Shown: piece after piece, positions 18,199 to 25,878 of the stretch
Position numbering within the stretch: the first letter of the stretch is position 1
How the letters are laid out: every line of letters begins with the position of its first letter
NCBI GenBank assembly: GCA_945890755.1
Contig: CAMDDA010000006.1
Location: 1-43,234, forward strand
Direction: 5' to 3'
DNA from: Candidatus Kuenenia stuttgartensis
GTDB taxonomy: Bacteria > Planctomycetota > Planctomycetia > Pirellulales > UBA1268
DNA length: 43,234 bases
Program-made: the position numbers and the translations under genes
Notes under the pieces: generated by a model
The model's database searches: none
The model's input: only the letters and a program-made list of their open reading frames with translations
What the model was told of the DNA's origin: nothing

Positions 18199-19257
18199 TT
18201 ATTCGGCGTCGGCTGCGTCGTCGGCGTCCGGAGCACCGATGTCCTTCAGCAGCCGCGTCATCGTGTTGGCGTGCACGCCGAGCAGCTTCGCGGCCCGGGC
18301 CTTGTGGCCGCGGGTGATCTCGAGGGCTTCTTTGATCGCCTGCTCACGCAGCTTGGCGAGATCGAGGCAGGGAAGCTTGCCAGAGGACACCTGCGCGACC
18401 GAACGCACGGGCACTTTCGGCTCGGTCTGCAGCACATACGCCTGCTCGATCGCGTGCTCCAGCTGCCGCACGTTGCCCGGCCACTGGAAGCTGCAAAATT
18501 CCGCCAGGGCATCGGCGCTCGGCTCCCAGACGGGCAGGCGATACCGATCTGCGAACTTCTGGGCGAAGAACTCGATGAACTGCGGGATGTCTTCCTTCCG
18601 CTCGCGGAGCGGCGGCACCCGTAATTCGATCATGTTGAGACGGTAGTAGAGATCCTCGCGGAACGTCCCCTTCTCGACCTCCTGCTCGAGGTCGCGATTG
18701 GTGGCCGCGACGATCTGCACGTCGATCGGCACGGGCTCCGTGGCACCGACGGGAATCACCTCGCGCTGCTGGAGCACGCGGAGCAATTTGGGCTGCAGTT
18801 CGGGCGGCATCTCCCCGATCTCGTCGAGGAACACCACGCCTCCCTGGGCGGCGCGGAAGATGCCCAGCGAGCGGCCGGCGGCGCCGGTGAACGCGCCCTT
18901 CTCGTGACCGAAGAGCTGGCTCTCGGCAAGCGTCGGCGTGAGCGCGGCGCAATTGACGGGGATGAATGCCTTGGAGCGGCGTGGGCCACTGCGATGCAGG
19001 AGCCGTGCCCAGAGTTCCTTGCCGGTGCCGGTCTCGCCGCTGACGAGCACGGTGCACTCGACTTCGGCGGCGCGTTCGATCGACTTCGCGATCCGCCGCA
19101 TTGCGGCGTTCGATCCCAGCACCCAGTTCGAGGTCGGGGCGACGGCGGGTGATTTCACGCCACGGTCATCGACGGCGATCGCCGGATCGAGCGACCCACC
19201 GCGCGGATCGCGTCCAGCCGATTCGCTCGCGCGGAAGCTTAGTGGGCGAATGGCCAT
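18199..19257 (-). CDS. Sigma-54-dependent transcriptional activator without a sensory domain
   Basis: The 352-residue protein is a sigma-54 activator AAA+ module with Walker A GETGTGKE (74-81), the sigma-54 contact loop GAFTGA (121-126), Walker B GGVVFLDEIGEM and the WPGNVRQLEHAIEQAYVL region. A Fis-type HTH closes it (ITRGHKARAAKLLGVHANTMTRLLKDIG). Only about 45 low-complexity residues precede the AAA domain, so no receiver, PAS or GAF sensor is present. Control must come from expression level or a partner protein. The start is the ATG at 19257 (MAIRPLS); the ORF-track start at 19371 would run through the predicted promoter. Confidence 0.9.
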   Translation of the reverse strand: MAIRPLSFRASESAGRDPRGGSLDPAIAVDDRGVKSPAVAPTSNWVLGSNAAMRRIAKSIERAAEVECTVLVSGETGTGKELWARLLHRSGPRRSKAFIPVNCAALTPTLAESQLFGHEKGAFTGAAGRSLGIFRAAQGGVVFLDEIGEMPPELQPKLLRVLQQREVIPVGATEPVPIDVQIVAATNRDLEQEVEKGTFREDLYYRLNMIELRVPPLRERKEDIPQFIEFFAQKFADRYRLPVWEPSADALAEFCSFQWPGNVRQLEHAIEQAYVLQTEPKVPVRSVAQVSSGKLPCLDLAKLREQAIKEALEITRGHKARAAKLLGVHANTMTRLLKDIGAPDADDAADAE

Positions 19258-19314
19258 GATCTGCGGCCTTGCGATCGTTTTCGGAAATCGGGATGACAAA
19301 GGTGTCCAGCCCGC

Positions 19315-19356
19315 CTCAACACGATTGAGTATCGCGCTTGCCGAGGCCGGATGCAA
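19315..19356 (-). promoter_or_regulatory. Candidate promoter with overlapping inverted repeat, sigma-54 activator gene
   Basis: On the minus strand TTGCAT (19356-19351), 17 bases, then GATACT (19333-19328). The -10 box overlaps a perfect inverted repeat CTCAA-tcgtg-TTGAG (19329-19315), which is operator-like. The transcript would have a leader of about 60 bases before the ATG at 19257. The consensus match is moderate. Confidence 0.4.
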
Positions 19357-19440
19357 TCTCCAGGACCACAAAATCCAGGAATTTATCCGGTGTTCCCCGG
19401 CCCGTCCGGCAAACCGGGTGGATTTCGCTGGAAAATGGGG

Positions 19441-20196
19441 TTATTTGGGTCGTTCGGCACCCTCGCGCACACCCCAAAATAGCAGGTGCTGCCAGGGCAG
19501 GCGGTCGAATTCCCGGGTCAGTTCGAAGCCTGCGGGCTCCAGTTCGGCCCGGACCTGGGCCTTGGTCATCTTGTGAAGTGGCTTGATCGGCACGGCCGGA
19601 TCCTCGCCGCGAAACTCCGCCAGCACCAACTGGCCCCCGTCGGCAAGGCTCTCGCGAATCCGGGCGAGCATGGCCTCAGGATGCGAGAACTCGTGATAGA
19701 CATCCACGCACAGCACGACGTCGAGTTCACCCGCGGGAAGCCGCGGATCGATCGGCGTGCTCAGCACCGGCCGGATGTTTCGCAGTCCCTCCGCCGCGGC
19801 CCGTTCGGCGAGCATTCGCAGCATCTCGGGCTGGATGTCGACGGCATAGACCGTGCCCCGGGGGCCAACCTGACGAGCGAGCTCAACCGTGTAAAAGCCG
19901 TTGCCGCAGCCCAAGTCGCACACCTTCTGTCCGGGCTTGATGGCGAGCGCCTCCAGCAGCATCCGGCAGTCTTCCTCCCGCTGGCGACTCTCACGCACGA
20001 GCCACGGTGCACCGGTGTAGTGCATGGTCTGCGCGATCTCGCGGCCCATGTGATGGGTCTGCGGAGGCGGGATCGGCTCGGCGCGGTCGATGGCCATGTC
20101 GATCGCCACGGCAGGCGGCGCGACGACGGCCTGGCCGTAGGCAACGGAGGCCGCGAGCGAGCCGACGAGAACCGCGAACGATGTGAGGATCCGCAT
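19441..20196 (-). CDS. Exported SAM-dependent methyltransferase-like protein
   Basis: The 251-residue protein begins with a clear signal peptide, MRILTSFAVLVGSLAASVAYGQA. It then has a class I methyltransferase fold with SAM motif I VCDLGCGNGFYTVELA (92-107), the acidic VYAVDIQPEM and LDVVLCVDVYHEF. The combination is odd, since SAM is normally cytoplasmic. Related periplasmic methyltransferase-like proteins are, as I recall, seen in planctomycetes. The start at 20196 gives the signal peptide; the ORF-track start at 20376 is repeat-derived sequence. Real enzyme activity outside the cytoplasm is uncertain. Confidence 0.8.
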   Translation of the reverse strand: MRILTSFAVLVGSLAASVAYGQAVVAPPAVAIDMAIDRAEPIPPPQTHHMGREIAQTMHYTGAPWLVRESRQREEDCRMLLEALAIKPGQKVCDLGCGNGFYTVELARQVGPRGTVYAVDIQPEMLRMLAERAAAEGLRNIRPVLSTPIDPRLPAGELDVVLCVDVYHEFSHPEAMLARIRESLADGGQLVLAEFRGEDPAVPIKPLHKMTKAQVRAELEPAGFELTREFDRLPWQHLLFWGVREGAERPK

Positions 20197-20231
20197 GGTG
20201 GAAGTGTAGCGGAACGTGGGATCCCCTCGCT

Positions 20232-20301
20232 CATACAAGCCCCCAGGCGCAAGCCGGGGGATCGATTCTGCATACAAGCCCCCAGGCGCAAGCCGGGGGA
20301 T
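20232..20301 (-). repeat. Family B repeats, two direct copies
   Basis: CATACAAGCCCCCAGGCGCAAGCCGGGGGAT occurs at 20232-20262 and again at 20271-20301, 39 bases apart and identical over the core. They sit 3' of lpxI and upstream of the exported methyltransferase gene. Confidence 0.9.
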
Positions 20302-20320
20302 TCTGGACGTCAATCCTGCG

Positions 20321-21217
20321 TCAGGCGGCTGCCGAGGGGAGCGCCGGCAGGCCGGCGGTGTCGCAGAAGCTTGCAATCGTGATGCCGTGTCGCTCGGCAG
20401 ACGACGCGAGCGCCGGCCGATCGACGAGGATCGTGCGGCCCGCTTCGATCGCGAGCACGGTCGCGCCGGCAGCTGCGAGCGACTCGAGCGTGCCGATCCC
20501 GATCGTCGGCATGTCGAACCGCAGATCCTGCTGCGGCTTGGCGACCTTGACCACGACCATGCCCCCGGTCGGGCAGAGCGATCCGGCGCGGCGGATGCAG
20601 GCGTCGGTACCCTCGATCGCTTCGAGGGCGAGCGGCGCCCGGTTTTTCACGACGACCGTCTGGCCAATGTCGAGCCGGCCGAGTTCTTTCGCCAGCCGCC
20701 AGCCGAAGGCGACGTCGGCCTCCTGCCGCGCGGTGAGCGGTCGACCGGCGAGCACCCCTTCGTCGGCGAGCAACTCCGGCGCGAAGTCGGTGGCCGGACA
20801 GATCGTCACGCCGCGGGCATCGAAGGCGGCGGAGATCGCGCCGAGCAGCGAGTCGTCGCGGTTGTCGCGGCGGCGGCTCACGAAGTGGGGCCAGAAGGTC
20901 TTCAGGCCGATCCAGTCTGGCAGATTCCGCACCCAGGCCGCCCGGCCGAAGAGCCTGGTCTTGTGAATCTTGCCGGCCATCGTCGCGCGGCGCACGCCGT
21001 GGCTGCGGAAGAAGTGGATCGCCTTGCCGATCTCGGCCACGCCGACGTCGCCGTAGGCATCGGCCAAGGGCTCCAGCGCCGCATCGGCATGGTCGCGGAT
21101 CGAGAGGATCGCCGTGCGGCCGCCGCGCCGGCGGATCGCCTCGGCGACGACGACGGGATAACGGCCCCAGCCGGCGAGGATGCCGACGGTTTCGCCGGCG
21201 AGCGAGAGCGTGGTCAT
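20321..21217 (-). CDS. lpxI: UDP-2,3-diacylglucosamine pyrophosphatase LpxI (DUF1009)
   Basis: The 298-residue protein matches the LpxI family. It has the N-terminal VGILAGWGRYPVVVAEA, the ATMAGKIHKTRLF motif, the RRRDNRDDSLLGAI segment and the C-terminal domain with GGMVVVKVAKPQQDLRFDMPTIGIGT. LpxI hydrolyses UDP-2,3-diacylglucosamine to lipid X, replacing LpxH in lipid A synthesis in many bacteria. It lies 22 bases downstream of lpxD, with which it forms a lipid A operon. Its presence points to a Gram-negative type outer membrane. Confidence 0.92.
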   Translation of the reverse strand: MTTLSLAGETVGILAGWGRYPVVVAEAIRRRGGRTAILSIRDHADAALEPLADAYGDVGVAEIGKAIHFFRSHGVRRATMAGKIHKTRLFGRAAWVRNLPDWIGLKTFWPHFVSRRRDNRDDSLLGAISAAFDARGVTICPATDFAPELLADEGVLAGRPLTARQEADVAFGWRLAKELGRLDIGQTVVVKNRAPLALEAIEGTDACIRRAGSLCPTGGMVVVKVAKPQQDLRFDMPTIGIGTLESLAAAGATVLAIEAGRTILVDRPALASSAERHGITIASFCDTAGLPALPSAAA

Positions 21218-21239
21218 GGTCTTCGTCTCTGTCGTAGTC

Positions 21240-22286
21240 TCAGGCAGCGCGGGACGTGGCGTCTTTCTGTTCGAGGGTTGTGACTCGATTCACGAGGTCT
21301 TTGAGATCCTTGCGCATCTCGGGGAGCTTGCTCATCGTCGCGAGTTGCAGCTTGCGGTCGCGGAGGTCGATGGCCGGCTCGCCGAGCACCGTCTTGCCGG
21401 GCTCCACGTCGTTCGACACGCCGGAGCGGGCGCCCAGCACGGCCTTGTCGCCGATGTGCACGTGGTCGCGAACGCCCACCTGCCCCGCCATCACCACCCA
21501 ATCGCCGGTGGTCGTGCTGCCGGCCACGCCGACCTGTGAGCAGATCATGTTGTGCCGGCCGAGCCGGCAGTTGTGGGCGATCATCACGAGGTTGTCGAGC
21601 TTGGTGCCGGCGCCGATCACCGTCGGGCCGTAGGTGCCGCGGTCGATCGTCGTGCCCGCGCCGATTTCGACGTCGTCGGCGATCTCCACCCAGCCGAGCT
21701 GGGCCGAGATCCGGTAGCCGTCGGCCGTGGGCTTGTAGCCGAAGCCGTAGGCGCCGAGCACGGCACCGGCGTGGATGATGCAGCGGCTGCCGACGCGGGT
21801 GTTCTCGTAGAGCACGGCGTTCGGAAAGATCTCGGTATCGACGCCGATCCGCGTGCCCGCCATCAGGTGCACGCCGGAGTGGATCGTGGATCCGGGCCCG
21901 ATCTCGACGTCGGGTCCCACGGTGGCGAAGGCGTGGATCTCGACATCGGCTGCGAGTCGCGCCGACGGATCGACGGCGGCCTGCGGGCTCACGCCCGTCC
22001 GGGGCCGCTGCCGCGGCGGATGGAAGTGGAGGATCGTGGCGGTGAAGGCGGCGTGTACGTCGGCTACCTCGAGCGCCGGCCGGTCGAGCGGGCCGGTGCC
22101 CTCGGGCACGATCACGGCGGCGGCGCGGCTCTTGGCGAGGAGATGGAGCCGCTCGGCCTTGTCCACGAGCGTCACATCGGCGGCCGATGCCGTCTCGAGC
22201 GTCGCGGCGCCGGTGAGCACCAGGCCGCCGTCACCCGTGAGCCTGCCCCCGACACGTTCCGCCAATTCCCCGAGTGTGATCGACAT
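21240..22286 (-). CDS. lpxD: UDP-3-O-acylglucosamine N-acyltransferase LpxD
   Basis: The 348-residue protein has the LpxD N-terminal domain (ITLGELAERVGGRLTGDGGLVLTGAATL), then a left-handed beta-helix of hexapeptide repeats (VEIGPGSTIHSGVHLMAGTRIGVDTEIFPNAVLYENTRVG). The catalytic-region NLVMIAHNCRLGRHNMICSQVGVAGSTTTG follows, and the C-terminus is a short probable coiled coil. It adds the second hydroxyacyl chain in lipid A assembly, on the cytoplasmic side. The start is the ATG at 22286, with GGGAG upstream; the ORF-track start at 22304 is a TTG without a clear ribosome site. lpxI follows. Confidence 0.95.
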   Translation of the reverse strand: MSITLGELAERVGGRLTGDGGLVLTGAATLETASAADVTLVDKAERLHLLAKSRAAAVIVPEGTGPLDRPALEVADVHAAFTATILHFHPPRQRPRTGVSPQAAVDPSARLAADVEIHAFATVGPDVEIGPGSTIHSGVHLMAGTRIGVDTEIFPNAVLYENTRVGSRCIIHAGAVLGAYGFGYKPTADGYRISAQLGWVEIADDVEIGAGTTIDRGTYGPTVIGAGTKLDNLVMIAHNCRLGRHNMICSQVGVAGSTTTGDWVVMAGQVGVRDHVHIGDKAVLGARSGVSNDVEPGKTVLGEPAIDLRDRKLQLATMSKLPEMRKDLKDLVNRVTTLEQKDATSRAA

Positions 22287-22423
22287 TGCAGCAACTCCCT
22301 GCAAGACATCCTGGGTGTCATCCGGCCTGCGGTGCCTGGTGCAGGCGGGCGGGGAAGGTAGGGAGCGGCGGCCTTGGCCGCAAGACCGCAGGCAGGCTGC
22401 AAAATCGGTGCTTCGTCTTGCGC

Positions 22424-22580
22424 AGGCCTGTTGCTCCGCAACGGGCAGCTCGGTTCTGTAGGCCTGTTGCTCCGCAACGGGCAGCCCGGTTCTGTAGGCC
22501 TGTTGCTCCGCAACGGGCAGCCTGGTTCCGTAGGCCTGTTGCTCCGCAACGGGCAGCTCGTCACGGAGTGACGGGCCTAC
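22424..22580. repeat. Family A half-element array, four 36-bp units
   Basis: AGGCCTGTTGCTCCGCAACGGGCAGC(C/T)(C/T)GGTTC(T/C)GT repeats at 22424, 22460, 22496 and 22532 with an exact 36-base step. Only the last unit is followed by the second hairpin, TCACGGAGTGACGGGCCTA (22561-22579). The array lies 3' of the MFS gene and fills much of the 303-base gap before lpxD. The rest of the gap (22287-22423) shows no gene. Confidence 0.92.
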
Positions 22581-22589
22581 GGGCCGCTG

Positions 22590-23882
22590 TCACGTCACGA
22601 GGCCCGGCTCTGTCTCGAGGTCGTCCTGGGTCTCGCCGGCGGCGGCGAGGGACCGCGGCGGCCAGAAGGCGATCGCGAGCACCACGGCCGCGGCGAGGGC
22701 CATGAACGTCGGCACGAGGAAGAGCTGCCGGTAATCGACCGTGCCGTCCGTCGTGAGCCGGCTCTGCAGCGGGATGAAGAGCCACTTGGCGGCCAGGTCG
22801 CCGAGGCCCAGCACGAGGAGGTTGAAGAGGCTTTGGGCGCTCGAGCGCACGTCCTTGGGGAAGGCGGCGTCGATGAAGATGTAGAGCGTGGCGAAGAAGA
22901 AGGCGTAGCAGATGCCGTGCAGCACCTGCACGGCCACGATGACGGCCTGACTCTGGGGAAAGAAGGCGAAGACGGCGAACCGGGCGGCATGGCCGAGGAT
23001 GCCGAGGATCATCGTCGTCTTCCAGCCGAGCCGGGCGAGCACGGCGCCGAGCACCGCCATCGTGAGGATCTCGGCCACCTGCCCGATGCTCATCACGGGC
23101 ATGATCCACTCCGGCTTGATGCCGACGGACTGGCTCTTGAGGAAGTCTCCGGCCAGCACGAAGTAGCCGTTGTGGATCACGGCGTCGATGAACGTGACGA
23201 TGAAGAGCACGAGCAGATAGGGATGGGCGAGGAACTTCGTCGCCTTGAGCCAGGCGAAGCCGCTGTCGCCGGGTACGGCCCGTTTCGGCGGCGTATGGGG
23301 GAGGAACAGGCTGTAGGCCGCGAGCACCAGCGACGTGATGCCCGCCACGAGGAAGATGCTGCGGCTTGCGGCCACGGCTTCGGCGCCGGTCTTGCCTTGG
23401 AGGATGAAATAGAGCGGCCAGGCGGCCAGGATCCAGCCGATCGTGCCCCCCATCCGCACGAGACCGAATTCCTTCTGGGCGTTTTTCATGTGGGTGAACG
23501 CGATCGAATTCGTCACGGAGATCGTGGGCACGTAGAGCAGGGCGTGCACGAGCATCAGGCTGAAGAACGTGCGGAAGTCGCGGGCCCAATACATGCCGAG
23601 GATCGCCAGGCCGCCCACGAGATGGCTCACGGCCATGAATCGCTCGGCCGCGAACGTGCGGTCGGCGAACTGGCTGGAGAAGAAGATCCCCATGATCGAG
23701 GCGATCGCGAAGGCACTGCCCACCCAGGCGATCTCGGTGCCGCTGAAGCCGAGGCCGCCATCGGCCACGGCGGCCCCCATGTAGCCCCAGATCAGGGGCA
23801 GCCACGCGCCCCAGATCGCGAACTCGAGCACCATCATGAGCCAGAGGCGAAACGTCGGCGCGGCGGATGTGTGTGTGTCCAT
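22590..23882 (-). CDS. MFS transporter, nucleoside:H+ symporter-like
   Basis: The 430-residue protein has about 12 hydrophobic helices, beginning LWLMMVLEFAIWGAWLPLIWGYM. The region TNSIAFTHMKNAQKEFGLVRMGGTIGWILAAW resembles the NupG/XapB (nucleoside:H+ symporter) branch of the major facilitator superfamily. It would act in the inner membrane. The substrate is inferred from the family only. The ATG at 23882 (MDTHTS) is preferred, since the earlier residues in the ORF track are Arg-rich and overlap non-coding DNA. A family A array follows its 3' end. Confidence 0.85.
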   Translation of the reverse strand: MDTHTSAAPTFRLWLMMVLEFAIWGAWLPLIWGYMGAAVADGGLGFSGTEIAWVGSAFAIASIMGIFFSSQFADRTFAAERFMAVSHLVGGLAILGMYWARDFRTFFSLMLVHALLYVPTISVTNSIAFTHMKNAQKEFGLVRMGGTIGWILAAWPLYFILQGKTGAEAVAASRSIFLVAGITSLVLAAYSLFLPHTPPKRAVPGDSGFAWLKATKFLAHPYLLVLFIVTFIDAVIHNGYFVLAGDFLKSQSVGIKPEWIMPVMSIGQVAEILTMAVLGAVLARLGWKTTMILGILGHAARFAVFAFFPQSQAVIVAVQVLHGICYAFFFATLYIFIDAAFPKDVRSSAQSLFNLLVLGLGDLAAKWLFIPLQSRLTTDGTVDYRQLFLVPTFMALAAAVVLAIAFWPPRSLAAAGETQDDLETEPGLVT

Positions 23883-23921
23883 AGGGAGCAGGATAACAAG
23901 CCGCCGACCGCGGCGAGTCCA

Positions 23922-23992
23922 ATACAAGCCCCCAGGCGCAAGCCGGGGGATCCCCTCGCTTCATACAAGCCCCCAGGCGCAAGCCGGGGGAT
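23922..23992 (-). repeat. Family B repeats, two direct copies
   Basis: ATACAAGCCCCCAGGCGCAAGCCGGGGGAT (23922-23951) and CATACAAGCCCCCAGGCGCAAGCCGGGGGAT (23962-23992) are separated by CCCCTCGCTT. A partial third copy continues near 24010 (ATCCCCTCGCTCGCGATCAGGGCTTTTAT). They lie 3' of the SDR gene and upstream of the MFS gene. Confidence 0.9.
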
Positions 23993-24068
23993 TTCGTTGC
24001 GGAACCCCGGATCCCCTCGCTCGCGATCAGGGCTTTTATTGGGGACGGGGAATCGTGCCGCTTGCCCG

Positions 24069-24800
24069 CTACCGCCCGCGGAGATCCGCGAGGCCGCCGT
24101 CCACGCCGAGCACCTGGCCGGTGATCCAGCCCTGGGCCGGATCGAGGAGAAACGCGATCGCCCGTGCCACTTCCTCCGGCTCACCCAGCCGGCCGAGCGG
24201 GTGCATGCCCACCGACGCCTTTTCGGCCAGTTCGCTCGCCACGAGCCCCTTCGTGAGCGGCGTTCGCACGAGTCCGGGGGCCACGGCATTGAACCGGATT
24301 TTCTGCCTGGCGTAGGTGGCTGCCGCAGAAAGCACGAGGCCGATGATGCCCGCCTTTGCCGCCGCGATCGCCTCATGATTGGCGAGCCCCACCCGCGCCG
24401 CCGCGCTCGACACGAGCACCACCGAGCCACCGTCGACCTTCATCAGCCGACCTGCCGCCCGCACGCAGCCAAATGCACTCGAAAGGTTGGCGGCCAGCGT
24501 GGCCTGCCAGTCGGCGGTCGACGTCAGATGGGCCGGCTTCAAGATCAGCGAGCCGACGCAATTCGCGATGCCGTCGAGTCCGCCGAGGGCCACGGCTGCG
24601 GCATCGGCGCAGGCGTCCACCTGATCGGGGTCGGAGGCATCGACCGTGCCGCAGGGCATGGCCAGTTCATCGGCTACGGTCGCCAGCCGGCTCGGATCGC
24701 GGCCGGCGAGAAACACCTGCGCCCCTCCCTGCACGAGCTGCCGCGCAAGTGCCGAGCCGATGCCTCCCGATCCGCCGATCACGAGCACGCGGTGCGTCAC
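24069..24800 (-). CDS. SDR-fold protein lacking the catalytic tyrosine
   Basis: The 243-residue protein has the SDR cofactor loop IGGSGGIGSA (GGSGGIG at 9-15), NCVGSLIL, and the family C-terminus WITGQVLGVDGGLADL. In classical SDRs the catalytic Ser is followed 13 residues later by Tyr, then xxxK. Here Ser132 and Lys149 are kept but the Tyr position is Ile145 (NHEAIAAAK). It may thus be a non-standard reductase or a binding protein. The start is GTG at 24800, overlapping the sigma-factor stop (GTGA), so the two are translationally coupled. Confidence 0.85.
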   Translation of the reverse strand: MTHRVLVIGGSGGIGSALARQLVQGGAQVFLAGRDPSRLATVADELAMPCGTVDASDPDQVDACADAAAVALGGLDGIANCVGSLILKPAHLTSTADWQATLAANLSSAFGCVRAAGRLMKVDGGSVVLVSSAAARVGLANHEAIAAAKAGIIGLVLSAAATYARQKIRFNAVAPGLVRTPLTKGLVASELAEKASVGMHPLGRLGEPEEVARAIAFLLDPAQGWITGQVLGVDGGLADLRGR

Positions 24801-25807
24801 AGCCAGTCGCCCACTGTCTGTTCGAGACGGGCCTCGGCCGCCATTTCACGGAGCTTTTCCATCGCACGGGTCTGGATTTGTCGGATCCGTTCCTTGCACA
24901 CGCCCATCTGCGAACCGAGTTCACGAAAGGTGCGTGGCGGCTTGCCGTCGAAGCCGAAGCGAGCCACCACGATTTTCCGCTCGCGTGGCTCCAGTTGGTC
25001 GAGGAACCCGGAGAACAGCTGCTTGAGCACGTCGATCTGCTCGGCGGAGTGGTACTCCGTGGAGTCGGGATCGTCGGCCCGCGACTTCAGTGCCTCGTCA
25101 TCGCTCACGAACCGCTTCCGCTGCTGGCGTCCGCGGTGGGAGATGCGGTAGAAGTGCCGCTGGACGGCATAGGTGGCATACGTGCTGAACCGGTTGCCGA
25201 GGGCGAAGTTGAACTTCTCGACGGCCCGCATGAGGGCCACGTTGCCCTCGCTGACGAGCTCCTCGAATGCCCACGACGGGTCGACGAACTTCTTGGCGAT
25301 CGACACGACGAGACGGAGGTTCGACGTGATCAAGATGGCCTTCACTGTCTCGGCTTCGGTGAGCCAGCCTTCAATTTGCTCGATCTGTCGGAGCGTCGCC
25401 CGCTTCTTGTCGAGGCGGCCGCGGGTGGTGGCGGCACGGAACTTCAGCCAGTTCATCCGGCGGAAGTAATACTGCTCCTCATCCTTCGTCAGCAGCCGGG
25501 TCTGGTAAAGGCTGGCGAGGTAGGGCGTGAGACCCTCGCCACGGGCGGGCTCGCGGTCGTGCGTCTCGAGCGGCACCGCAGCGTCGGACGGCGGTGTCGA
25601 CGCCAGGGCCTCGGCGTCGGCCTTGAGGAACTGCCGACAGGGGATGTATTCGATGAGCCGGTCGAAGAGCTGTGCCCGCCGTGCCTTGAGAGCTTCCCGC
25701 TGGGCGGCGTAGGCTGCGGCTGTTCGGCTGGGCCTGGGCGACCGAATGGCGGCTGCTGAGCCCCGAGTTTTCTTGAGCGAAACAGCCTTTTTGGCGAGAG
25801 CGATCAC
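24797..25807 (-). CDS. Sigma-70 family RNA polymerase sigma factor
   Basis: The 336-residue protein has region 2 SNLRLVVSIAKKFVDPSWAFEELVSEGNVALMRAVEKFNFALGNRFSTYATYAVQRHFYR. Region 4 has the HTH in TFRELGSQMGVCKERIRQIQTRAMEKLRE. Domain 1.2-like sequence (LTPYLASLYQTRLLTKDEEQYYFRRMN) is present, as in primary and group 2 sigma factors. In region 2.4 the usual aromatic WW is changed to YA (STYATYAVQR), so it probably reads a variant -10 box and is an alternative sigma. The start is GTG at 25807, fixed by a perfect AGGAGG six bases upstream. No anti-sigma gene is adjacent; the coupled downstream gene is an SDR. Confidence 0.93.
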   Translation of the reverse strand: MIALAKKAVSLKKTRGSAAAIRSPRPSRTAAAYAAQREALKARRAQLFDRLIEYIPCRQFLKADAEALASTPPSDAAVPLETHDREPARGEGLTPYLASLYQTRLLTKDEEQYYFRRMNWLKFRAATTRGRLDKKRATLRQIEQIEGWLTEAETVKAILITSNLRLVVSIAKKFVDPSWAFEELVSEGNVALMRAVEKFNFALGNRFSTYATYAVQRHFYRISHRGRQQRKRFVSDDEALKSRADDPDSTEYHSAEQIDVLKQLFSGFLDQLEPRERKIVVARFGFDGKPPRTFRELGSQMGVCKERIRQIQTRAMEKLREMAAEARLEQTVGDWL

Positions 25808-25813
25808 GGTGGT

Positions 25814-25819
25814 CCTCCT
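25814..25819 (-). promoter_or_regulatory. Ribosome binding site of the sigma-factor gene
   Basis: AGGAGG on the minus strand, 6 bases before the GTG at 25807. It decides in favour of this non-ATG start. Confidence 0.8.
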
Positions 25820-25878
25820 GGCAGCCAGCCGACGAGTCGTCTGTGTCTGCCAGAAGGAACCGCAGGGGTCAGTCCGGA

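Noticed and set aside
22424-22580. Possible CRISPR array (36-bp repeats)
   Set aside because: Units abut with no unique spacers and are halves of a dispersed palindromic repeat; no cas genes are near.
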